This document shows, in pieces, positions 21,471 to 34,000 of a stretch of 64,000 nucleotides of DNA. Under the pieces are notes generated by a model that did no database searches, was not told the DNA's origin, and saw only the letters and a list, made by a program, of their open reading frames with translations. Origin of the DNA: Hyposmocoma kahamanoa (taxonomy: Eukaryota > Arthropoda > Insecta > Lepidoptera > Cosmopterigidae); the NCBI RefSeq assembly GCF_003589595.1, contig NW_020654748.1, positions 7,587,237 to 7,651,236 on the forward strand, in the 5' to 3' direction. The stretch's first letter is position 1, and the number at the start of each line of letters is the position of its first letter. The translations under genes and the position numbers were made by a program.

Positions 21471-24400
21471 GTTGACGGTGGGCGGTACATTTGATGGAAA
21501 AAAGGTCGTATGTTTTGAATAACAAAAAATCGTTTTATTTAGTAGCTCGTCGCTATGAACTAGTGCGCTCGCACTTTCACCAATGGTGACACTTCTATTC
21601 CTCGGGGTGACTTGGTACCCGTCGTATATAAATTTACATACTCTAGTGTAACATAGATAATAATAAATGTCACATAATTATGGTAGTCTTAAACGGGACT
21701 GACATATATTATACAACGTGAAATTGAATTCACCAATGCAAATTTAAGGGTACATACAATCAGCCCTTGTTGTTTTTTTTATTTCATTGTGAAACCCCTA
21801 TACTAAAACTTATACATGTATATTAACGGTATGTCTTGAATTTTCTCTGATGATTTAAATTTCACCGTGTATTCGGTTAATTATGGCCTTATATTGTTAA
21901 ACAAAAGTTTTGAAACTGCCAAATACAATTGTAATCCATTTTCATTGTCATGTATATTGTAAATTCGTTCCCTATAACACTAATGAAAATAAGTTTAAAT
22001 TTTGACGAAACTGATCTTGTAAATAGATCACCAAAGTAGAACATATATTTTGCATCGAACTTGTAAATGACAATTTTCACTTAAAATTGTAAGTTACGTT
22101 GTCGTAGGGGACGAATAGTTCATTTCTCTCTCTTGAAATTCCATCGCCCCGTGGAATTGATAAACCATGTTCTAACGATTATGATGATACTCGATGTGCT
22201 GTGCATTGTGCGATCAAGTCTTTGTATATAGTAGTATGGAATGTGTAAATAGTAAACATGAAATTGTAATGGTAATGACTGCTGGGGTCGGAATGACCGT
22301 AATGTCGTATCTCTCGTCCGTTACGTTGCTCAAAGTAGAGCTGGAAGAACGGGAGAAGATTGTCCATCGAACCTTATTGTATAGTGCTCTGTAACTTCAA
22401 ACATTATTCATTTACTTTGAACAGTATAATAATACAAATTTCTATTATATTATGGGGCAATTTTCTTTATTGCTTTATACTCGTGAAAACGATTTGTTTC
22501 CTACAAGTGTAGCGGAAAAAAACTTAAATTATGTTTTGAAGTAAACCAATTATTTATATTGAATATGAATCGCACTATATATAAACTTAATTTTTTTTAT
22601 GGATTTGTTACTTATATACTTAGGCGCTGATGAAGTCAAATTGATTTTGGTAAATTTCATTAAATTTTTATTTATCGATTTCTTAGGTTTTTGCGATTGT
22701 TACACAATTGGAAAAGAAACAATTTTTTTTCGGATGTCAATCGCGGATATTTGTTTTTTCAAACAAACCAATTTTTCGGGTTATTTACTGGGTCCATGGT
22801 CACTTCTGACTGACACAAACACGTGTGACCATGGGACCTGTAAAGGACCCGAAACGTCGGTTTGTTTAAAAAAAAAAAACAAATATACGCGATTGAGATC
22901 CGAAAAAAATAGTTTCATTTCCAAATATCTTTATTTTTTTCACGGGTGTAATTAGAATATGGCTCGCTTAATATAATAGAATTTTTCATATCCGCATACA
23001 AGCGTTTAATGACAAAATTTACGTCTTTCTCTAACCTGAAAAATTCCTTACTGGTTCCATTTTAGTAACATATGGTTATGAAAGATGCATGTGTGCTTTC
23101 ATGTGTATTCGAGCCGGGGCATGTTTATTTTAATATTTATTTCTATTTGAGAATTTGCATGGTTTTGTGCGAACTCCAGTTTTGAAGCCACATTTCACTC
23201 GTGTCAGCGCAACTACTTAACGTAGACGACGGTATAAGTATTATTTATTATAAAAATGATGCTGACAAGATTGCTTTTGTAATCTTCGTCAAATCGCGAA
23301 ATTTTTAAGAAACAATTTCTTGTACGGCCCATACAAATTTTTATGTTAAAGTCAATAATAGTGCCATCATTTTAGAGTACATACAAAATTACGCTTTAAT
23401 GGTGCTCAAATAAGGGTTATGCAACAATTGTGAGCACCATGTCCACACAACGAACTTAGATAAGGATGACATTCATATTGGCACTGCCAGAGCCTGTTTG
23501 TTTCACGCGGGTTTTGCTCACGTAAAAGTGCCTGCCGTGTCGGTCCGTTCGGCAGCCGTGCGCTCACAGTATGCACGCGTTGCGCTTGTAGTAACGGCTT
23601 ATAGATCGAAACGTTGTCTTCGCGGTTACAAATACTTAGTAGTATAGATCTACTAGAATCTCTTGACAAATGGGAAAATTTATATTAGCAACACTGAGAT
23701 GATGATGATGATTATTATTATAATTGTATTTAAAGTCGTGTATTTTGTTTTGAAAATTACTTATCAATAATTAAATTAAAATTATCAAAAAATGTTTATT
23801 GAAGTTACCTGTTAAATCAGAGATGTCATTGAACTCGCCATATATATTTCTTTTTGTTTCATGTCATGGGATGCTAGAGGATCTGTATTTTGCATTATTC
23901 TGTGATAATAGTCATATTTCTGTTGATTGACCGGAAGCAGAATTCACAATTTGACTCGCATTTTGTATCTTCTGTACTTGTAATATTACAAGGTGACAGG
24001 CCATATTGCCGAGCGATATTATGGATGTCCATAAAACGCTTAGTATAGTCCATAGGCGTGCGGACCAAAATCCGCGTGACCATTCTTAGCTCTATGTTAA
24101 CACAAACCCAAGGCATTTTTATTTAGAATAATCTTGTTACCGAAGCGTGTTCATTAACAAAGCTTAATAATATAAAGACATGCCCTGGTCCGACAGTCAA
24201 TTGTCGCTTCACGCTTATGATGACTTAAGGAATTTCACGCCAACATATACTCTAGTGCACTAAGAGTCAGACCGAACAAGAACACACTTCTTTATACTGT
24301 AATTGGTGAACAACAAAATTATTCTTCACACGTATGAGATGTATTTCACTGTCACAAATTCCGTAACAACACTTGTTTCTTGCAAGGGAATGAAATATTA

Positions 24401-27340
24401 AGCAGCGCTGATTGATTTTTATCTGCAACGGTGCTGAATAATATTTAGCTGCCTGTTATATAAAATGATACTGTCTACGGGTCTGGCAGTCGAAGCTACG
24501 CTTTAAAATGATTAAAAATTAAAAAAAACATGATCATAATATGTTTTTTTTTGGTGAAATAAAAAATTCGATACGAAATTCTTGTTCGCCAAGTTTCAAA
24601 TTATAGATGTTGTGGGATCGAATCTCTATTGTAACCCTTTACCTTCTGTAGGCTCTCTTTAGTGTTTAAAATATATATTTTTCGAGTTTTGTTCAAAAAA
24701 TCCTTTAGGTCATACATACATCCGCTATTAGGGTTATGCTATACTTATCTAGTTTTAGTATCGTTGCATACTCAATTTAAGAATTTTTAATTTGAAGTAT
24801 TTCCTACGCATTTCACATTCACATGGATACGAAGAATCTATGTTTTAGCGTGCATATAAGTGTAGTATAACCCTAATGGTTGAACTTGACATGTCAGCGC
24901 GCTACAGCTCTCCATTCATATTAAAAATATCAAACACACGTTTAGTATGATCGCAGTGCTGACAAATGCGATTTAATCCTTAATCGGCATTCGAACTCAA
25001 TTAAATATTTATTTTTGTAGCTTTAAATTGGACCAATCATTTTATTTGATTTTATAATTGGTCAATATTTTCAAATTAATTGAAAGTTCAACTATAATAA
25101 CAAGTTCTGAAAAATTTGAAAATTCATTTTCCATCCATTTGACAAAACCTTTATGTTTAAGAAAATCTAAGCAGAAACACCAATTAGTGTTTATATAAAA
25201 GTGCAATTTTATTTTTTGTGTAATTGTTCACATCATTGTGCATTTAGTAGGTGTTTAGTGTGCATCTTTAAAATTGGCACCTTTGCTCGGCGTATGATCA
25301 TTCTATTAATGTTTTTCTAAATTTAGTTTATCTCACTAATCAAACGGTGAAATTTACTCCTGGCTAAAATTAACATTTAATTTTACTGCGATTTAATCTG
25401 GGGCCAAAGCAATGTTTTAATCATATTAAAACATATATTTTAGCTTTTCTGAATTGCTCTTATTTAAAATTGACACACATTGTGTCAATTGATTGATTAA
25501 AACAGTTCTGAAACTGCCCTTTTTTAGTACTTACGAGTACCTTTTACGACTGATTTTAAAAATTTAAGAACACACCTAAAAGCAAAGAAATTTAGGCCAG
25601 GAGAAATCAAAGATGCTAATATGTTTTACCTTATATAACTTTATTATTTCGTTAATAATTTACTGAAACACGTCAAAAATTGTGTTTGTACATAGATAGT
25701 TTAAATCGATCGGATATTATATTTGGTGCTAATGGTTGAAAAAATAATTCAGTCCAAATTAGGTATTCTTTATTGTGAGCCCTGAACCGAAAACAAAATG
25801 CTACGTTTTCAAATACACGATTATAAATATCAGGAATTATGTTCATGTGCAGATAAAAAATCCTTTAAGGTAACACTCGCTAGTATTGAGCGTGTTAAGG
25901 GTCCTGTTCTTGGTCAAGAGTTTTAAGTTTAATTGTTTGTAAATATAATTTACTAGCTATTTTCTGAAAGGATTGATGAAGGAAACTTAAGTTTTGCTGC
26001 TATGGTTCCCTATATTATCATTCACTACATTTGCAAGCATTCTTTTCCGTGCAGGCCCCTTACCACACTGCAGTGAATTTAAAATCGTGACGTCATTCAT
26101 ATCGTTTTGTCAGTTATTTCTTCCACAATCAAATACATAGTCACATACTAGTCAAACATGTGTTTGATTGCATAGTAAATTTTAAGGTTTTTGTAACAAA
26201 TCATCTACTATCATTGTTACGGTCTCGGTCTGCTGTTTTTATTCACTCATCACATGTTTCATTCTGGTTTTCCTTGAGGACTTTATGTTGTTGTATTGTG
26301 TAATATAATAACATGATAATACCTGGTCAGTTCACAATTATACTGAATAATATTAATTGATCTAAATTACTTGGGTGCTCAGGTGATGTTTTATATATTA
26401 CACGCACTTGAGGCACTTACTTTTATGTACTTACTATGTATATTACATATCACGTTTTCGTCGATTTTAAAACTGTAAATAGTCAATTTAATATTTATTG
26501 AAAGTGCTCGTAATATCAACACATCTCCTGTGTCGTGTGCTAAGGGAAATAATCCAAAATTGTTTGTTTGTCGTATGTTGAAGAGACGTAGTGCCTTATT
26601 TGGATATTCTTTGAATTTTGGGTAACGTTTTTGTGCAGGTTATTGAAAAAATTTCAGTCTAAAATGTCTCTGAGATGGGCGGAGTGTGTGAGTCTCTGTC
26701 AGACATACAAACATCGTGTAAATCTTATTGAGGCGTAAACGTAGTTATCCGTAACGCAACTTTCCTAAAGTAACACAGCACCCACAGCTGTATATTGTGA
26801 TATATACGTTGTTAAGCGTTTTTTTTTTGCTCAAAATTATTTTTCATCCTTGACCTGTGTACTTATCATTCATGAAATTTTAAGACTGTATTTTATTTTG
26901 TTGTGTAACATTGTTAATTAGCTCCAGGTTATAAATATAGTTATTTTGAGATTTATGAAATTTTTATTACTAACCATCACGTTTTAGTAAAATCAGGAGT
27001 CAGGTGCATTATTTCTTTTTTATTAAAAAAATAAACGTGCATGTGATCTCCATTTCACCGATGGAAAGTTAAATCGAAGATGGAGCATGCATACCTACAT
27101 TTTGCCTATTCACTTTCGCCTTGAAGGGCAAGGCGGAATGAAATCGTACTCAATGATATACCCCGTAGAATACCGGTAAGCACGCTTTTCAATTGAATCA
27201 AATTATATACGTTTTGGCTCAATTTTCGAAGGAAGTCTCCGTTTAAATAACATAACATCTAAAATAATAATAAAGGTTAGCAATTTTCCCTACTTGTATT
27301 ACACATGAGACAACATGAAATAAAACAATGCGTTAGATAA
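21471..27340. other. Convergent intergenic region between MARCH8 and Zasp66
   Basis: About 5.9 kb of AT-rich DNA with no supported gene. The short open frames at 22194, 22599, 23406 and 23895 have no recognisable family resemblance. The region holds the head-to-head Penelope terminal repeats at 22711-22925 and a GAT microsatellite near 23697. Both neighbouring genes end here. Confidence 0.65.
22711..22925. repeat. Head-to-head pair of Penelope-like terminal repeats
   Basis: 22711-22803 is a minus-oriented copy (gaaaagaaac ... ggtccatggtcac) and 22823-22925 a plus-oriented copy (gtgtgaccatgggacctgta ... gtttcatttcc), separated by about 20 bp. They form one large palindrome. Penelope-like elements are known to carry terminal and inverted repeats (pLTRs), so this is probably a relic of an insertion with an inverted terminal duplication and no coding part. 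Confidence 0.75.
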
Positions 27341-27350
27341 AAATAAATAA

Positions 27351-27356
27351 TTTATT
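27351..27356 (-). terminator. Zasp66: Zasp66 polyadenylation signal
   Basis: AATAAA on the minus strand (tttatt on +), 560 bp after the Zasp66 stop at 27916-27918. It is the best positioned hexamer seen for the gene. Confidence 0.5.
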
Positions 27357-27915
27357 TAAAGTTGATCGAATTTCATACTCGTGGGTACGACCAGAGCTCG
27401 GGTCGATGTGACTAGACTGTACACTCAACATTTCACATAATACATAAACAATATATTTCTGTACAAACAGAAAATCAACACTTAGTAATAATAGTTACAT
27501 TTCTACTTAAAGTATAAATATAAATTATATCACTAATACTCGAGTATTAGAATAATTAAATCCACCGAAAAATAATATTACACACTGCCAGGAGCATTAT
27601 AATAAATAGCCTCCTAAAATTAATGGTGTTAGTCTTATACCGTTACTAAATCAACAAGTCAATGTCTATCGGCGCCTTCGTCTAACCGCCATAAAACCAT
27701 TCTCAACATCAGTCCTTGACATATGCGTGGCAAACTTTGGGGCATCGGCTTAGTGCACTTAGGGGCGTTAAGCGACTGTGTGCATTGTTGAAAATATAAT
27801 ACTTTGAGTATTATTTTGACAGATAAAGTAGCTAGTAGTCTATAAAGGGGTTACCTACGTCAAGTTTGCCGCATCTATCGATACATTAGTATGACGTTAA
27901 TACTGTGTTGGCCTG

Positions 27916-28002
27916 CTAAAACTCGGTATCGCCGAGCACGTTGTACATGAGACGTTTAAACGAGTTCGATTGCTGGATGTGCTCTTCGTGTAGTGAGTTC
28001 AC
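27916..28002 (-). CDS. Zasp66: Zasp66 exon 10 (C-terminus)
   Basis: The acceptor on the minus strand is gttttag. It encodes VNSLHEEHIQQSNSFKRLMY, then NVLGDTEF and TAG (27916-27918). The SFxRLMYxVxGxTE pattern is the C-terminal signature of Zasp66 orthologues. Confidence 0.95.
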   Translation of the reverse strand: MNSLHEEHIQQSNSFKRLMYNVLGDTEF

Positions 28003-31000
28003 CTAAAACAAACATTCATTTAAAAACTTGCTATTTTAAAAGAAAGTTCCGTATTTAATTGATTTTGTCTTATTAATTTTAGAGGTGACACAGGGTCGAT
28101 CTTGGCGAATGACCTGAAAATTGAACCACGAGAACATGACACGGTAGTCTAGAAGAATCTCGTTACCGTAACGTAAAAAGCGCCTACATTTCCCGAAACT
28201 TATTTACCAAGATGGCAAACGGAACGGACAGCCAGTATTTAATTCGAATTCAAAATCGTGTAAAATTAGGGAGGCACTGGTCAGAAAAGGCTTTATGTCT
28301 ATGTAATAAGAGCGAAAAAGACGTTACGCGTTGGCGCGGCGGCGGTCCAAGCGGAAGCTTTCTTTATGATACCAAGTGACGAGATGAACATATGGTGCGC
28401 CTGGTGATAAGCGACACGCCTGTCCATAACAGTTGCAGTGCCGCTCAGAGCTTTAAACCACAAAGATCTGAGGGGCATTTTCACTGCCACCCTGAGACAT
28501 ACGTTGAAAAATCCCATGTGCCTGTAGTTTCACCAGCAGCTTTACCCTTCAAAACCGAAACGCAGTAATGCTCACATTATTTAGCTTAACGCGTGAACGT
28601 GTTTTTTGCTCTTAATACATGGAAATAAAGCTTTTTCGGAGCGGCTCAAGCCGATTCCACTTTCATTAGTATGGTGACTCCTTTACTTAAAAATCCCACA
28701 CCGAAGCTAGACGGAATGTTAAAGAATTTTTAAGTGGCTCTCATTTAAATGAGACACAGATCCGATACATTAAAGACTAAAGATTAAAGGTATACTTACG
28801 AAGGTCGTTTGTTTTCCCTTCGGTTTCCCCTCGGGCTGTTTCATTGGTCTCGGAGTGGGCGCCTGCCTCTGCCAATGAACATGTAACTTTATTAAAACGT
28901 CACGAATGTTAATTCAAGTATAGTGACCATTTAATTAGTAATGTTTTATTACGCAACAAAGTTTGACAACCTCGGTGGCCACGGAGACAGAACTCTGTGA
29001 GCGCTGAACGAGGAGGTCTGGAGTTCGATTCCCGACAGGACCAATTTGAGAAACGACCTTTTTTAAATAGGTTTTAGTCTGGGTGTTATGGGTAGTGCCC
29101 TGGAGTGAATTTCAAAACTCTGGTACTCATAGTTCAGGGAATATATAGTTTGAGACCAGGTAATCGGTGTGGGTGTGTGGTACTTTATTATTATTATTAA
29201 CAGCAATACATAACTAAAGAAAAACATTTAAAGCCTGCACAATGTGCAATTTATTGTTATTTGTTGACGCATATCGCGTAAAGTCACAATTCAATGCTAA
29301 GTTATGCATAGTTTAGTACTAAGATCCAATTTACTATGAAACAAGAGAATTGTGGTATTTTAGCTTTCTTAGATGTTTTAATTAAAAGAAATCCTAATAA
29401 CACCTTAGGCCATACTGTATTACGAAAGAAAACCCATACAGATAGGTATCTCAATGGTAATTCCCATCACCATCCTAGCCAGTTAGCTACCGTGGGCAAA
29501 TCTTTGTTTCAGAGAGCACATGGTGTCTGCGACAGTAATCATCTGGCAGGGGAACTTCAGCATATAAAGCAAGTCCTACATGCGAATAAGTTGAAGATTC
29601 CACGCCAATGCCGCAGGCCCCGTGCGAAACCACCAACAGTCGAGAGAAGACCTGCCATATTACCTTACGTGATTGGTGTTACATACAAGATCGGAAGAGT
29701 CCTCAGGCGTGCATCTATCAAGACCTATTTCAAGCCCCTGAGGAAGATTTCTCAGTTCCTGAGACCCGTAAAATGTAACATCCCCTTACAGGATGCAGGA
29801 GTTTATAAGCTTGACTGTGAGTGCGGTCTCTCATTTGGACAAACAAAGCGAAGTATTTGTACCCGCGTCAAAGAACATATAGCTGATGCCAAACACCGTC
29901 GCGTAAACAAGTCTGCAGTCTGCGAGCATGTCATGGATAAACCTACACATTCAATGAAGTTTGACAAACCCCAGGTCCTTGCAAAAGAAGTCCGTTATAT
30001 ACCCAGGATGCTGCGAGAGGCCATTGAAATTAAAAAAAAACATCCTAATTTCAACAGGGAAGATGGTTTCTCCGTACCACCAGTTTGGGATCCAGTATTT
30101 CCTCTAATGAAAAATCCCAAACAGACATAAGACTGCAGTACTAATTAATATGTTTTAGTTTATTCTAATTTATATTAATAATTAATAATAAATTGAACTT
30201 AATAAAAATTCATTTAATAAAATAATTTGTAAAACTTAATGTAGCGTAAATTGGAATGTTTTCTTTGTAAAATTAAAAATAAGGTATTTTTAATTTAATT
30301 TAATTAATAACTATTGTAACTATAGTGAAAAAAATAAGGTGGTTTGCATCAATATTAGACATAACTGGTTGAAGACTGTACCACCGCAGTCAACCGTGAC
30401 CATGAGATCTGTAAAGGGCCCGAAACGTCGGTTTGTTTGAAAAAACAAATATACGCGATTTAAATCCGGAAAAATAGTTTCATTTCCAACAGTACAATAT
30501 AAATATGCTTTGTACTCCATATTCATGTATGTAGTTGCTTTTCTGCAAGAATGGACTTTTGATCGAAAATTATAAAACACATCAATCCATATCTATAGCT
30601 ATAAATCCATTGACCAGACGAGACAAGAAATTGAAATTATTTGGTTTATAAAAGTGAACTCGACATTATGTCTTCGACCGGCTAAAGTAGTAGTTAATGT
30701 GCACCTACTGCCAAGTTCTTGCGATGTACAGCACTATACAGATATATAACACTACACGTGCGGAGAAAAGGTTAAATTTTTACAGAAAAGAATTTAACAT
30801 TATGGTCTTTCTGGTGGTAGCCTTATCACATAGAGATAAATAGAAGAAGAGGTAATAGAGTAACACCATAGTATACGAGCAAGTAGGGCCGCTCTCGTTG
30901 TTTGGCGCGTAAATGCCTACACTTCGCTCGGAGTAGGGTTGTTACATTGTTATTTTAGTTGTGCCGGTTGTAAACATAATTTGCAAACATTACGGTTTAA

Positions 31001-34000
31001 TTATTAATACAAAGATCGAACACGCACCGAAAGATCGAACCGACGTCTTCTAGCATACCGTGCCAGATCCGTTCTGCAACGGTATGCTAGAAGACGTCGG
31101 TTCGAATCCGGCCGGATAAAAGAATTTTTTCTGAGTGTTCGATCTTTGTATTAATAATTATAGCAAACCAGTGGAATAATTTCACAAAAAATAATTGCAT
31201 ATCAATTCTATAAAAATTTAAAATTAAGGTTTATTTTATAATTCAATGCAGTACGTACTGGTACTACTACATACTTCGTTTCAATCCATTTTGAACAAAA
31301 AGTAAACAAACAAGTCACTGACCCGACCATAGACGGTTTAGTTATGGCCAATTGTAGCGCTAACTACAAATTGATTAATTAATTGAATGAATCGATTTGT
31401 TAAACTGAGTCATACTAGCGGTTTCTTTACATAACCTATATAAGCATATTTAAAATTTCAATTGAAATCCTCGTTCAAATCCTTACACTTGCACATACTT
31501 GTGCGATTGCGATTGAAATGTTCGATTTAATAATCGATTACTAAACTTTAATTGAATGAACCGAATGTTTTTTTCGAACAGCACTATGCAACCATAGGCA
31601 AGTCTTAGATAAAAAAGTCATGTATAAAAAAAAGTATAGATGAATAATAACCTCACTTTTGGACAACCATTTTTCAAATACGATTTTACGATGCTATTGA
31701 AATGAATATTGTTGGAGAAAGCGATGATATATCAAGTCGAAATCTTCGAAATATACGTGAAAGTGTTACTTATTCAATTTATTGAGTCATTGCTTTAGAA
31801 TTTAACCGTTTTACCGAGGTTTGTTTACTTTTTGTTAAAAATGGATTGGAACAGACTATAGTACAAAATTGGTATCTTGATTATGAAGTATGATTATGAA
31901 ATAGAAATGAAATGTTGAACTTTTCTGAATTTGAGATACTATTGTTCAAATTACCAAAACCACAACAATAAACACGTGTACTATGTGATATCATTATACG
32001 CTTCAATTTTGTAATGAATGGCGCAAGGGACGATCCGCACTATGTAACGTGATGGCACGGCGAGATTAAAATGCAATTGTGTGCGTCTTTACACACATAC
32101 AACCCGCGGTGCTAAGTTTGTATGGAGTTACCCTACTTGTTTTACTATTATACTATGGTAATACTTTACTGTCTCAGTTAACGTAATATACCTTGTTTGG
32201 TGGCGCGGTGAAAACCTTGGTCTGCACGGGTGTGGGCACCTCCTGGACTACGTCGCCCAGGCCCTCCTCCTGCAGCGCGCGGAACGTCTCCGACTTGGCC
32301 GGGTCGTACAGCATCGTGGGCTTGTGACTGTTGGGCGGACGGCCGTGGACGGCGTGTGGACGGGGCGTTAGTTTTTAGTCGGTTAGCGGGCGCAACACAA
32401 TAGTAGAGAAACACATTAGACTCGACAAGGTTCGTTAAGGGAACGCGGAAGCGGTTAGTACACGTCGGTATTTAGTTTTGTTTGTGTTTCAGGAAGGACA
32501 GGTCGATAAAAATACTAAAATTAATTATGTAGAATAAGTTCTTTATCTTAACATAAACAGGATGTAAACTTAACATCTAGTGTAAATTTCTGCCGCACCG
32601 ATTCACACATAATGTTGTCGCGTGATCGTGAGGCGAATGAAGTGTCAAATGATTGCTGAACACTTCTAAGACCGACTTTGCGGGCGTCTCTACGTATGTG
32701 GGTAGACAGACCGAAGTCATTGTGTAGCGTGAAGAGACAAAGTCCGTAAAGAGTCGAAAGATAGCAAAATAAAAAATAAATAAGCATTAATGCGTCATGA
32801 GAGATGGGCGTCGACGTTGATTGGCGGCGTTTCTAGTAAAACACTTGCCTCTTGACAACGTGCGGGCGCCCGTAATGGCCGTTAGCGCTATTGATCAGAG
32901 AAATACTCCATTATTACACCATACTCTCTAACAAATAAACACAATATTAACAGTGAGTTCGAATTTAAATAACTGTGTATTTCTAAAAATTCAGTGTGAT
33001 GCACATAAAGCCAGGGGATGTCTAATTTTATAATCCATTCTAAAATTAGATTCACTAAATTTTGCACACCGCTACTTAATATGACTCAGTATGTCTAAAT
33101 TAATAATATGAAAACTGAATCTAAATATCACATATGCATATATATAATTTTGTACGTGATTCGAGTAGCTAAATGTGTGAGAATTGCGTCAAGTATTTTC
33201 TTACCTAACATTTAGCGTGTTAAGTTTGGCTTTGGGCCATGCTCCTGAAATTCAGTGCCAAGATATGCGTCGGCCACGAATGGTGACATTCAAATTTTTT
33301 AAATTTCCCACACAATATTACGACAATGCGTGTAAACACTTGTTTTCGAATTATCATTTCAGCAGCGATTTGCACGTTTTGTTTTAAAATTAACTTTGGA
33401 ATACACGATCATTTTTATTTTTGCATTATGGTCGATTGAACGGTTATGTTCACTGACTTAAATTATGTAAGACAGAGCTCGACAACCTACTTCAGTGCGA
33501 GTAAGTTTTATATTTTCATCGCGGCATCTACAGCAGCATTTTACTACTATTGAAATTTATAAGTACTAATTAAATTTCACTTTAATATAAAGCATTTGTA
33601 CTCACGGCAATGGCGAGGATTGTTGCCTTATCGAGTTAGCGATGTTCTGGTCCGAGTACAGATTAATCGGCGAGTTGAATTGCTTGTGCACCATCTGAAG
33701 AGATCCATTATATCAATATTAAACATTTTGTTGGTTACATTTTAAAAGGAGTTACAAAATTGTGCAGAACGTATTTAAAACAGTGTTCTCGAGATGTATA
33801 CAATTTTGGTACAAGCTGGGTGTTGCTAGGTGTATCTACAGCCAACTCTACCAACAAAACACTGCAAGTCCCAGTACAGTATTTTGTAATTTCGTTACAA
33901 TAAGAATCTTTCGGCAAGGCAAAACAAATTAATTAGTTTTTCAATAGAAATAGTTTATTTTGCAAAGTATAATGGCTAAATAGAATTCTTTAATATCTAA

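Larger units (their letters stand above)
28869..32191. other. Zasp66 intron 8 contents
   Basis: This intron holds a tRNA-derived SINE, the longer Penelope-like copy and the tRNA-like inverted repeat at 31005-31158. The part after 31160 is AT-rich with nothing recognised. Confidence 0.6.

Noticed and set aside
22626..22660. CTGATGA (hammerhead core) near 22626
   Set aside because: It is followed by no GAAA core strand with supporting stems at the right distance, and it lies outside the Penelope terminal unit.
31075..31115. Possible tRNA gene
   Set aside because: Only a box-B-like arm is present. The rest is one arm of a perfect palindrome, with no cloverleaf.
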